Assembly: GCA_021018995.1 (NCBI GenBank)
Contig: CM037598.1
Coordinates: 72,062,671 to 72,126,670, forward strand
DNA from: Chloranthus sessilifolius
Taxonomy: Eukaryota > Streptophyta > Magnoliopsida > Chloranthales > Chloranthaceae
DNA: 64,000 nt
Direction of reading: 5' to 3'
Shown here: piece by piece, positions 22,970 to 33,474 of the stretch
Numbering within the stretch: the stretch's first letter is position 1
How the letters are laid out: each line of letters opens with the position of its first letter
Position numbers and translations under genes: made by a program
The notes under the pieces: model-generated
Told to the model about the DNA's origin: nothing
What the model saw: only the letters and a program-made list of their open reading frames with translations
Databases searched by the model: none

Positions 22970-22974
22970 GAATC
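22970..22974 (+). repeat. Target-site duplication GAATC of element 3, left
   Basis: GAATC is repeated exactly at 40697-40701, on the other side of element 3. Confidence 0.9.
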
Positions 22975-23995
22975 TGATGGGGACATCCGATTCAAGCACC
23001 CGCCCATAACATATCGGAGGCGAAAGAAGAAACGTAACTTATCGAAAGAAGAGTAACTTTTAATCCCCTCACTTTTATGTTTGGCCTATTTTGAAGTGTC
23101 AAACGAAATCAGATTAATATGAAATTAATCATATTTGAAAGCTTATCGAAGTAGCTTTCCAACGAGCCAAAATTTGAGCAATTCCGACAAGTATTGAAGA
23201 AGTTATTGTCAGTTTTCGAAGGCTGCACATAAAGTGACGAATTCAAGAATCCTAATTGAATTAGGATTAGTTTCTTTTATTATTTTATTTTAGAAAGTAA
23301 GAGTTGTTTCTTTTATTAGAAATAGGATTAGTTTCCTTATTGTTTAGGACTTTATTGTTTTAGAAGAATTAGGATATTTCTTTTATTTGAATTAGGAATT
23401 AGAGTTATACTAGGATTTCTAATTTTATGCATTGATTAGCCTATTTAAAGGCTTGCAAACACTTTTATTATTACTTTTTGGTTAATGAAAATTGCTTATG
23501 CAAAATTGAGAGTTTTTAACTTTCGTGAGGGTGTGATTCTCTCAAAACGGAGAGTGATTCTTCGATTCTCGCTTGCGGTTTAGTGCGAGGCCAACTCTTC
23601 TTTCATCTCTATCTTCTTTAGATCTACGGCTTGCGTAAGTAGCGTAATCCTAATTATTTTATTGATCTCATAAAAGCCCTAAATCAATATTTTGTTCATC
23701 ATTAAATTTATTAGCCTTTTATTTTCATTTGGTATCGAGAGAACCTGCTTGCGAGTTCATTCGACGCCCTAAAACTATTGGAGATCTAGCCGTTCATAAG
23801 AATCCTAGTCTTTTAGATCCGCGATAGGGAACGTATACGAAAGTAACGCTATTTTGAGCCAAAATTAAATCACCTAATTAAATTTTTAGAATTTTCGTGG
23901 TAATTTGTTATGAGAAATTATTATTTTTTAATTGATTAAATTAATTTTAATCCTAATCTCAGCCCTAACATTGCATTTAGTAAGTTCCCGCATCA
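22975..23995 (+). repeat. 5' LTR of element 3
   Basis: 1021 bp, from TGATGGGGACATCC to CCCGCATCA. It matches 39675-40696 along its length with scattered substitutions and single-base indels. A long AT-rich middle contains ATTAGGATTAG-type repeats. Confidence 0.92.
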
Positions 23996-23997
23996 AA

Positions 23998-24010
23998 TTG
24001 GTATCAAAGC
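23998..24010 (+). other. Primer binding site of element 3
   Basis: TTGGTATCAAAGC lies two bases after the LTR end; it is complementary to the initiator tRNA-Met 3' end with one mismatch. Confidence 0.85.
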
Positions 24011-24144
24011 ATCAGTTTAGTTTTAGGGTTTTAGTGCTCATATAGGTTTTAGGTTTTTATTTTTTTAGGTATTAAAAAAAAAAAAAAAAAATCATTATTT
24101 CCGATCCATCTGGCTTTTGGCTGAAAATTTTCATCTGGCTTTTG
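24011..24144 (+). other. Leader of element 3, part 1
   Basis: T-rich leader ending in repeats of CATCTGGCTTTTG, interrupted by element 4 at the TTTTG site (24140-24144). The leader continues at 34758. Confidence 0.7.
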
Positions 24145-24555
24145 TGTCACGCCCCAAAATTCTATACACCACGAACTTCGGAGCGTGAGCAATTTCAATA
24201 ATCAAAACAGAACTAAAGGTTAACCAAAACACATCATCCAAGATTCCATTCATGATCACAAAAATATAAGGGTACATCATTGTTACAATTCATTATTTAT
24301 CGTGAATACAATTACAATTCCAAAAACCCTTACAACCAACGTAAGACTTGGCTAACTCTTTGGCTCAAATCAGGAGGTCCTCTAACGTCTCCTCTCGGGA
24401 AGTCTAGTTATTAACTTGATCCGCCACTGCAATGTTAACAACGGGAGTGAGATAAACTCAACAAGTGGCCCCCTAATAATATCTAGTAAACTACGTCTTA
24501 ATAACATGATGAAAGACAATTCATAGATGAACATTCTGTCGATTTCAGCAGGAGT

Positions 24556-24557
<2 letters not shown>

Positions 24558-24613
<56 letters not shown>
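24558..24613. repeat. (TA)n microsatellite in LTR
   Basis: 56-bp TA run; the matching run in the other LTR is 50 bp (32593-32642). Confidence 0.95.
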
Positions 24614-24616
<3 letters not shown>

Positions 24617-26349
24617 AGTTTCACCAATCGTTCTCAATACATTGCATGCGCACTATCATCAAGTATGAATGGGGTGTATGTGTCAAAAACATGACGTTTT
24701 TTTTTTAAAGGAAAAACAAAAGAAAATAACTTAACATCAGCGGCTACACGTTTATAGGTGTAGGTTCTACTACTATAGTACTGGATCCATGGTACAGCCA
24801 CATGTGACCCCTTCGGACTTCACCTCCGTCCAGGTGGGCCTTACCACCTCACATTACATGTCTAACTTTCACGCCTTACCATGGCAGGTAGGTAGGCAAT
24901 ACGTGCTTCGTAATCGGAAGCAATAACACGGACATTCGTCCTAAACCCATGCCTGCCCGATGGGAGGATCCACACAAGAAATATCATATATTTATATCAA
25001 TACACAACGTATGCAATGGGAAATCATGCGTTCAATGATTGGTGCTTTCCATAATCAAGATGGTATTTCATAATGTTTTTCGAAATGTAGTATAAGCTAT
25101 GATCAGTCTGTTTTCACAATCATTTTCTCTTTCGACCAGTTTATGATAATTCATGCGATATCTATGCTTACTCATGGGCTCAATTAGAAGACATGTTATT
25201 AAGAATTTACTATGATTTACTCCATATCAGAATTTGAATTGACAATTACAATCATGTAGAGATAAATGAACCAGTCCCTACATGGTTATTCTAACATGCT
25301 TATGATATCATCACCAAACAATATTTCACGGATGTATCACACTATCTAAGGGTTTCAGTTCATAATTATAGGGTCGCGCGTAATCGCGTATATATATATA
25401 TTATTCACGTAGTATTAATTTACTTAATCAAAATTGGGTAATAAGGGTAGGTCACTTGCCTTGATGCGCGCCTCCTTAGTGATTGAGGTGGGGGTGGTTG
25501 AAGTTCGTGTCGCTCGACGTGTTGCCTGCACGATAACAATGGTGTGTTAGCACTACGCGATGACTAGATGAAAGCGTTGGATGACTACATGGGGATTATG
25601 AGTTAGGGGTTGAGTCGGTTCACGGAAGGGTTAGCCGATAGGGTATCGATCGAGGTGGGTCGAGTCTCGTAATAAATAAAATGCATTTTATAATACCATG
25701 GCTGATACGAAACCTAACGTATACATATTTTCCTAACCTATTTTATAATCGGTTAAGGCCCCAAAAGTTCTTAATGGTATGTGGCTATACACCCCTATAT
25801 CATTTATAGAAAAATAAATAAATAAATAAAATGGTAGGTCTTTAAAAATATAGAGGATGTAATATATATATAAATAAATAAATACAGATTCATATTTATA
25901 TAAGCGTATATAAAACAGAAAATATAATGAAATAAGAGGGTTTTCAAGATCACTGTTTTGAATAAAAAAAATGAGGCGTGATTTTTATAATTTATATATT
26001 ATTTACTGAAAAATAAAGGACATTTTCATGTCACCGATCTGTGACAAGGATCGAAATGGGGGTGGTTGTTGGCTGATGGTAAAATGGGAGGAAGGAGAAG
26101 AAGTTTGGCAGGGAAAGAAGGTTGGTGGTGGTGAAAGGAAAAGTAAACAGGTGGAGAAGGTGGGTTTCGTCGACGGTTCGGCACCGCCGCTGGTAGGAGT
26201 AACGCCAATCGCAACTGCGATGGCGAACAATGGTCGCGAGAGCGTGCCCAGTAATGATGATCACGCGGGCGTTGAAATGAACGGTCGGGATCGTAGCCGG
26301 CCATACAAGAAAAAGAAAAACAGAGGATGGAGAACAGCAGAGGGAGAGA

Positions 26350-26388
26350 TGAAGAAGAAAAAGAAGAAGAAGAAGAAGAAGAAGAAGC
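26350..26388. repeat. (GAA)n microsatellite in LTR
   Basis: GAA/GAAAAA run near the inner end of the LTR. It is shorter in the other LTR, at about 34424-34450. Confidence 0.9.
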
Positions 26389-26688
26389 TTACCAGGGAAT
26401 CGAATGGTGGGTTGGAGAAGAGGGGGTCGACCCTACTTATAGCCAGAAGGGGAAGGGAATGACGTGAAGGGGATGGTGTTTGCAGGCAGGGGCCTCTCGT
26501 CAGGACGATCTTGGGACAACGGCCATGCCAATTCAACAAGTTCTTGCCTCAACCGGTCACCGATGGGGTAGGTGGGAGAAGGATTGGGTGTTAAGCAGCA
26601 ATAGAAAGAAGGGGGTTTTAGGTTGGATCTGGTCTGGGTCTAAGTTGGGCCATGGAGATGGGTCGGTCAGACAGGTTGGGTTCTCAGA

Positions 26689-26703
26689 TTCTCCCCTCCT
26701 TAT
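26689..26703 (-). other. Polypurine tract of element 4
   Basis: On the minus strand AAGGAGGGGAGAAT directly precedes the 3' LTR; a typical plus-strand primer. Confidence 0.75.
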
Positions 26704-26723
26704 AAAAATTTCGTCCTCGAAAT

Positions 26724-28127
26724 TTACCTAGTGTAGTTAAACAAGTGTGGGTGCTCCTGTCGCATCTCATCCTCGCGCTCCCATGTCGTTTCGTCTCCGG
26801 TGTGATGCTTCCAAAGGACTTTTACCCACGGTATTCGCTTTGATCTTACACGATGACTCTGCCAATCGAGGATTTGCACAGGTGATTCAACGTACGATAG
26901 GTCTGATTGGATATTGAGTTGTTGGAAGTCTAACACGCGAGTAGGGTCTAGAACATGTGAGGGATCGAACTTATATTGTCGCAACATGGATACGTGGAAT
27001 ACGTCGTGTACATTGGAGAGGGCTGGGGGTAGGGCTAATTGATATGCAACCTTTCCGACTTTCCGTAGGATTTCGAATGGTCCCATGAATCTAGGACTAA
27101 GCTTTCCTTTCTTCCCAAATCTAAACACTCCCTTGGTTGGTGAGACCTTGAGAAGTACACGATCTCCAATGTCGAACTCGCGTTCCTTTCGTTTATGATC
27201 AGCAAAGCTTTTCTGTCGACTCTGGGCGGTGAGTAGACGTTCGCGAATGAGCTTGATATTCTCCGTGGTTTGTTGCACTAGCTCTGGTCCGAGTAGACTT
27301 CGTTCTCCGACTTCGCTCCAACATACTGGTGATCGACAGGGCCTCCCGTAGAGGGCTTCGAAAGGTGCCATCTGTATACTTGCTTGGTAGCTATTGTTGT
27401 AGGCGAACTCGATTAAGGGTAAGTGGTCCTCCCAACTTCCTTTGAAGTCCAATACACATGCTCGTAGCATGTCCTCCAGCGTCTGAATCGTCCTTTCTGC
27501 TTGCCCATCCGTCTGAGGGTGGAAGGCAATGCTGAAACGTAACTTCGTGCCTAATTTATCTTGAACTTTCTTCCAAATTCCCGAGGTGAACTTTGAGTCT
27601 TGATCCGATACGGTTATCACAGGTACACCATGTAGTCGAACAATTTCTTTGATGTATAGTTTCGCAAGACTCTCCGTCGTCTGAGTAATCTTGACCGGTA
27701 GAAAGTGCGCGTGCTTGGTGAGTCCGTCTATTATCACCCATATTGAATCGTAGCCGTTCCTCGTCTTTGGTAGTTCGGTGATGAAGTCCATGTTGATGCG
27801 CTCCCACTTCCACTCTGGTATCGGTAATGGCTGTAACAGTCCTGAAGGTTTCATATGCTCGACTTTAACCTGTTGACATGTGAGGCATCTCGAGACGTAC
27901 TCGGCGATTTCCCTTTTCATGTTATTCCACCAGAAGTGACGCTTTAGGTCATGGTACATCTTTGTGCTGCCTGGATGCACTACGTATCTAGACTTGTGCG
28001 CCCCGTCTAGCAGCTGTTTCTTCACTTCCGCAATGGTTGGTACGCACAATCGATCTCGATACCTTAGCAAGCCATCTGAGGTCACCGTGAACTCTAGTCT
28101 TTCTCCTTTCTCGACTTCCTCTAGCAT
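26724..28127 (-). pseudogene. pol: Integrase and chromodomain segment of element 4
   Basis: 467 codons of uninterrupted sequence. Residues about 45-90 hold the HHCC zinc module (VVHPGSTKMYHDLK and SRCLTCQQVK). The DDE core follows with MDFITELPKT, TVSDQDSKFTS and the glutamate in ERTIQTLEDMLRACV. GKLSPRFMGPFEI marks the C-terminal domain, and VKVLWKHHTGDETTWERED about 20 residues from the end is the divergent Tekay chromodomain. The enzyme itself looks intact; it is cut from upstream pol only by a stop at 28137-28139. I cannot exclude that it is still made by readthrough. Confidence 0.92.
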
Positions 28128-28136
28128 CTTTAAGAT

Positions 28137-28967
28137 TTATGGGTCTTCGCGTTGTCCCTCCTTTATCTTTTCGACTATCGTGGATTGCATGCTCAAATTT
28201 GCACTCACAAATTTGGGTTCTACTTCTTGAATAGATGTGCTCAAATTTCCAAAATCTTCATGTAACTTCCACTTCATCATCAGTGTGGTGAGGGTTCTTG
28301 CAGATTTCCGACTCAACGCGTCTGCTACCGTATTTGCTTTACCAGGATGATATTGAATGGTGCAATCGTAGTCCTTCAGACACTCTATCCAACGCCTTTG
28401 TCGCATGTTCAGCTCCTTCTGTGTGAAAATATACTTCAGGCTTTTGTGATCGGTGAAGATGTCGAACTTTTCCCTGTACAGGTGGTGTCTCCAAATCTTT
28501 AATGCGAAGATGACCGCTGCTAGTTCCAAATCGTGAGTTGGGTAGTTCTCCTCGTGAGGCTTTAGTTGTCTGGACGCGTAGGCGACGACTTTCTTATGCT
28601 GCATGAGTACACAGCCTAATCCTCTTCCCGAAGCATCACTATAGACTTCGAATCCTCCATTTCCAGATGGAATCGTCAGTACTGGTGTTGTTGTCAACTT
28701 TTCCTTCAACTCTTGGAAGCTTTTCTCGTAGTCGTCACCCCATTCAAACTTAGCGCCTTTCCTCGTGAGCTTTGTCATTGGAGTTGCTATCCTAGAGAAA
28801 TCCTTCACGAAGCGTCGGTAATATCCAGCTAGTCCTAAGAAGCTTCTAACCTCCGTTGTGTTCTTTGGTCTCTCCCAGTTTACTACAGCTTCAATCTTGG
28901 TTGGATCAACGGATACTCCTTTTCCCGAGATAATATGTCCTAGGAAAGATACTTCGTCTAGCCAAAA
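28137..28967 (-). pseudogene. pol: RT thumb and RNase H segment of element 4
   Basis: The frame is open from just after the stop at 28968-28970 to the stop at 28137-28139. It contains the RT thumb end and connection (region 28967-28810), then RNase H with [35 protein letters not shown] and [11 protein letters not shown], all catalytic acidic residues visible. The tether to integrase follows ([13 protein letters not shown]). Same reading frame as neighbouring segments. Confidence 0.92.
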
Positions 28968-30095
28968 CTAACACTTTTTCAGCTTCCCATACAGTTGGTG
29001 CTCCCTTAAGATTTGCAGAACTATCCTTAGGTGGACCTCGTGTTCGGTTTGGTTCCTGGAGTAGATTAAAATATCATCAACGAACACCACTACAAACTTA
29101 TCTAGGAAGGGTTTGAAGACTCTATTCATCATGTCCATGAACGCGGCTGGAGCGTTTGTCAAGCCGAAGGGCATCACTAGAAACTCGTAGTGTCCATAAC
29201 GGGTTCGAAATGCCGTCTTCACCACGTCGCCTTCCTTGATCCTTAGTTGGTGGTAGCCCGTCCTCAAGTCAATCTTTGAGAAAACCGTTGCGCCTTGAAG
29301 TTGATCGAAGAGATCGTCGACTCTAGGTAATGGATACTTGTTCTTGATGGTGGCTTGGTTCAGCTGCCGGTAGTCAATGCATAGCCACATGGATCCGTCC
29401 TTCTTCTTTACAAACAAGACCGGTGCGCCCCAAGGTGAGACACTTGGGCGGATGAGTCCTTTCTCTAGTAGTTCTTCCAACTGCTTCTTGAGCTCTTGGA
29501 GTTCCGTTGGTGCCATGCGATAAGGAGCCTTCGAAATGGGATGTGTCTCTGGGAGTAGGTCTATCGCAAACTCAATCTCTCGGATGGGAGGTAGTCCAGG
29601 TAAGTCATCCGGAAAAACATCGGCAAATTCATTGACAATGGGGATTGATTCTATTTTGGGCTCACTCTTATCCTTGCTAATGACATACGCTAGGTAACCC
29701 TGACAACCTTTTGAAAGAAATCGTCTAGCCTTAATGGCTGAAATGATGGGTGAATTAGGAGTCCTAACAATACCCTGAAATGAAAACCTTGGTTGACCCG
29801 GGATACGAAAACTAACTCGCTTTCGAAGGCAATCAATACTTGCATGGTGAGAGGTAAGCCAATCCATGCCTAAAATAACATCGAAGTCTACCATATCGAG
29901 CAGAATCAAGTTGGCGGCCAATTGCCGACCATCTATTTCTACGGTGCAATCTTTGTACACAGTATTAGTAATTAGGGAATTTCCAATCGGGTTAGAGAAG
30001 GTGAGTGCAAAGTCTAAAGGTTGAGGTTTGGCTTTCAAGGATTGTGCAAAGGATGGTGATATAAAGGAATGCGTGGCTCCAGAGTCAAATAATAT
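28968..30095 (-). pseudogene. pol: Protease and reverse transcriptase segment of element 4
   Basis: The protease active site DSGATHSF lies at about 30050-30080, directly after the in-frame stop that ends gag, so the catalytic DSG is intact. [13 protein letters not shown] is the second protease block. The reverse transcriptase follows with [54 protein letters not shown] and FVDDILIYS about 40 residues before the stop. The stop at 28968-28970 falls just after the catalytic block. No frameshift is seen. Confidence 0.93.
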
Positions 30096-31256
30096 TTATT
30101 GCCGGTTTGAAGATTGGAACATTACCTGTGCATTACGACGTGGTTGCTGTCCTTGCTGGGGTCGCTGTTGGGTAGGTCGTCCTGCATGAAACTGAACTGG
30201 TTGTGCACGTTGTTGTTGCTGATGAGATGAAAGTGGTTGTCTAAACTGTTGGGGATTTCTCGATGCTTGGCAGTCCTTTACCACGTGTCCTGTCCTTCCG
30301 CACCCAAAGCAGTGTCTCGGCGGTTTGGAACAAGCTCGTGATACATGTCCTGGTTCTCCACAGTTATAACAGGTAGCCTGCGCATAACGACATGGTGCAT
30401 TGCCATGGTTCTTCCCACATACCGTGCATGACGGCCTCGTAAATCCAACTCGTGTGTCTTCAAATCGGGTCCGTTTAGGCGCTGCGTGTTGGAAGGAAGG
30501 TGCTCGCCAGTCTCCGCCTACTAGGTCCTTACGCTTCTCGTGAGTTGGGCGGTTTCGTTTGATATCTTCTTCCGCCTTCAAGGCTCTCCTAACTGATAGC
30601 TTGTAGTCTTCGGAGAATAACACAGAGAGGCGTTCTCGGATATCAGGTTTAAGGCCATATTCGAATTTCTGCGCCCTTTCTCCATCTGTGAGTTGATGTC
30701 TGTGGAATCGTTCTAGGTCGACGAACTTGGCCTCATACTCGGCTACAGTCATGTTACCTTGCTCAAGTTTAGCAAATTCAGCTCCTTTATGCTCTAAGAC
30801 ATGTCGGGGAAAATACTTTTCGAAAAATATCCCTACGAATCTATCCCAAACAACAACTTCTCCTGCTGCTAACTCTGATCTCTCCACCAATTGCCACCAA
30901 CGGTGTGCCTCTCCAGCCAACAGGAAGATGGCGAGTCTAGCCTTTTGCTCTTCTGTGCATCTCATTGCTTCGAGTATCTTTTCAACATCCTCAATCCATC
31001 GCTCGGCTACCAAAGGATCGGTGGTGCCTCTAAAGGTTGGGGGGTTCAATTTCTTGAATCTTTCCAAATCGCCTCCACAGTCAGTGTGATTCGTGTTAGT
31101 TGACGTCGAACCATTCCCGTTAGGGACCAGGTGGTTAGGCAACAATGGCTTCGTGGCTCGAGCGGTAGTATCAGATGTAGGTTGAACAGGTGGGTTGTTT
31201 GCCGGTGTTACGGGCCTCCTAGTGCGTGGCGTCCTGATGCCTCGTCCTCGTACCAT
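30096..31256 (-). pseudogene. gag: gag segment of element 4
   Basis: 386 codons. The basic N-terminus (RGRGIRTPRTRRP) precedes a capsid region with KLNPPTFRGTTDPLVAERWI and FFEKYFPRHV, the Ty3/gypsy gag signature. Three cysteine modules lie at residues 277-329: an incomplete CTVCGKNHGNAPC, then CYNCGEPGHVSRAC and CFGCGRTGHVVKDC, both CCHC zinc knuckles. A Gln/Arg-rich tail follows. It ends in a TAA at 30096-30098 and the same frame continues into protease. Whether this stop is a lesion or a translational control point is not shown; related plant elements usually have an open gag-pol. Confidence 0.93.
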
Positions 31257-31577
31257 CTATATATAGAAAAAAATATAGTCTAGTCACTTTCCCTTATTTA
31301 CCAGAACATTATAATTACTATGCGGTGTCCACAACTCAATCAAATAAAACAAAAGAAAAATAGTTAATTTCATTCATAGATTGGCAATTACACAAGCATG
31401 ATTGCTACAAAAGAACTTTCATAGTTTAAGGCTTCATCTGAGTAGTCGCTACGTAAGGGTTCACATCTATCCTAAACCTTAACAAAAAGGGACCCTACGC
31501 TACAAGTCTAGTTCCTAACCTAAAGACCTTGAGGTTTTCCTTCTTTAGATCGTTATAGTTCCTTACAAATTTCCTAT
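31257..31577 (-). other. Spacer between extra frame and gag, element 4
   Basis: AT-rich 321 nt leader. Nothing recognised. Confidence 0.5.
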
Positions 31578-31997
31578 CTATCCCTGTTTAATTTTGGCCA
31601 AACGGGTATCGTTATCCTTAGAGTGTTCTTCCTCAGTCGTCTCTGATCCAATGTAGTTAGAGATTTGGATGACGTCGTGTTCAGCGGCGTTTTCTTCGTC
31701 ATAGTCCACGTCTTCTGCATCGTCCAGTTCTTCTGCATCGCCCAGTTCTTCCGCATCGTCCAATTCTTCCGCGTCGTCCCGTTCTTCTGTATCTCGTTCG
31801 TTCTCACTTGGGTCGCTCATCTCCCCTTCGCTGAGATGGTATGCTTCCTCTTCAGGGTCTTCAAAGTTGTCTGCCACCTCTTCCCTGGAGGGTCGATGTT
31901 CGGTTAAGATAGGTGGAGGAAGAACGCGCTCTACGTGAAGTCCATGATATACGTTGTCATAGATAATTCGGGCCTCGAGGTACATGGTGGTGGCCAT
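31578..31997 (-). CDS. Extra acidic reading frame upstream of gag, element 4
   Basis: A 139-codon frame starting with ATG in sense with, and in the same frame as, gag-pol, lying between the primer binding site and gag. The N-terminal 40 residues are mixed, with MYLEARIIYDNVYHG. From residue 45 on it is very rich in Glu and Asp, with a tandem DDAEEL/GDAEEL repeat caused by an imperfect 15-bp DNA repeat. No domain, signal peptide or zinc motif is recognised. It could be an accessory protein of the element, a leader frame controlling gag translation, or chance. The high acidity and intact length argue against pure chance. Function unknown. Confidence 0.5.
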   Translation of the reverse strand: MATTMYLEARIIYDNVYHGLHVERVLPPPILTEHRPSREEVADNFEDPEEEAYHLSEGEMSDPSENERDTEERDDAEELDDAEELGDAEELDDAEDVDYDEENAAEHDVIQISNYIGSETTEEEHSKDNDTRLAKIKQG

Positions 31998-32161
31998 CCT
32001 ATAATGGTAGGATTAGAGGCGGTCAATCGTTTTTCATTTGTCCTTCTCATCGTCATTTCCTGAAAACCAAGGGACACAGTGTCATCATCGGATAGTGGTT
32101 ACTCGTTCTAATCCTAGCCTATGGGTCCACTCCCTAAGGCCTCCTAAGGTTTCACTAAACC
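31998..32161 (-). other. Leader of element 4
   Basis: Short leader between the primer binding site and the acidic frame, no feature seen. Confidence 0.5.
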
Positions 32162-32179
32162 TATGCTTTGATACCAAAC
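32162..32179 (-). other. Primer binding site of element 4
   Basis: On the minus strand TTGGTATCAAAGCATAG directly follows the LTR end (GTGACA); complementary to initiator tRNA-Met with one mismatch. Confidence 0.88.
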
Positions 32180-32590
32180 TGTCACGCCCCAAAATTCTAT
32201 ACACCGCGAACTTCGGAGCGTGAGCAATTTCAATAATCAAAACAGAACTAAAGGTTAACCAAAACACATCATCCAAGATTTCATTCATGATCACAAAAAT
32301 ATAAGGGTACATCATTGTTACAATTCATTGTTTATCGTGAATACAATTACAATTCCAAAAACCCTTACAACCAACGTAAGACTTGGCTAACTCCTTGGCT
32401 CAAATCAGGAGGTTCTCTAACGTCTCCTCTCGGGAAGTCTGATTATTAACTTGATCCGCCGCTGCAATGTTAACAACGGGAGTGAGATAAACTCAACAAG
32501 TGGCCCCCTAATAATATCTAGTAAACTACGTCTTAATAACATGATGAAAGACAATTCATAGATGAACATTCTGTCGATTTCAGCAGGAGT

Positions 32591-32645
<55 letters not shown>

Positions 32646-33416
32646 AGTTTCACCAATCGTTCTCAATACATTGCATGTGCACTATCATCAAGTATGAATG
32701 AGGTGTATGTGTCAAAAACATGACGTTTTTCTTTGAAAGGAAAAACAAAAGAAAATAATTTAACATCAGCGGCTACACGTTTATAGGTGTAGGTTCTACT
32801 ACTATAGTACCGGATCCATGGTACAGCCACATGTGACCCCTTCGGACTTCACCTCCGTCCAGGTGGTCCTTACCACCTCACATTACATGTCTAACTTTCA
32901 CGCCTTACCATGACAGGTAGGTAGGCAATACGTGCTTCGTAATCGGAAGCAATAACACGGACATTCGTCCTAAACCCATGCCTGCCCGATGGGAGGATCC
33001 ACACAAGAAATATCATATATTTATATCAATACACAACGTATGCAATGGGAAATCATGCGTTCAATGATTGGTGCTTTCCATAATCAAGATGGTATTTCAG
33101 AATATTTTTCGAAATGTAGTATAAGCTATGATCAGTCTATTTTCACAATCATTTTCTCTTTCGACCAGTTTATGATAATTCATGCGATATCTATGCTTAC
33201 TCATGGGCTCAATTAGAAGACATGTTATTAAGAATTTACTATGATTTACTCCATATCAGAATTTGAATTGACAATCACAATCATGTAGAGATAAATGAAC
33301 CAGTCCCTACATGGTTATTCTAACATGCTTATGATATCATCACCAAACAATATTTCACGGATGTATCACACTACCTAAGGGTTTCAGTTCATAATTATAG
33401 GCTCGCGCGTAATCGC

Positions 33417-33474
<58 letters not shown>

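Larger units (their letters stand above)
22218..22974 (-). mobile_element. Element 2: probable solo LTR, piece 1
   Basis: First part of a roughly 2.3 kb LTR-like sequence. It starts TTTAACGACCCGAAATTTCC and contains, on the minus strand, the GGTTAGCTCACCC block followed by a short frame ending PPEEFYP. The same arrangement occurs in the LTRs of element 1. This supports a Tekay-type LTR in minus orientation. No internal coding region is found between its ends, so it is probably a solo LTR. Interrupted at 22974 by element 3. Confidence 0.55.
24145..26688 (-). repeat. 3' LTR of element 4
   Basis: 2544 bp. On the plus strand it runs TGTCACGCCCC to TTCTCAGA. The terminal base pair on the inner side differs from the other LTR (TTCTCACA), a point change in the terminal dinucleotide. 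It contains (TA)n at 24558-24613 and a (GAA)n run at 26350-26388. Confidence 0.92.

Noticed and set aside
24382-24627. Open frame with long Ile-Tyr run
   Set aside because: It is a translation of the (TA)n microsatellite.
26028-26462. Open frames on both strands at the inner LTR end of element 4
   Set aside because: They lie in LTR sequence, run through a GAA repeat, and the counterpart in the other LTR has different frames; not genes.
30727-31103. Plus-strand frames of 120 and 70 codons
   Set aside because: Antisense shadows of the gag of element 4.
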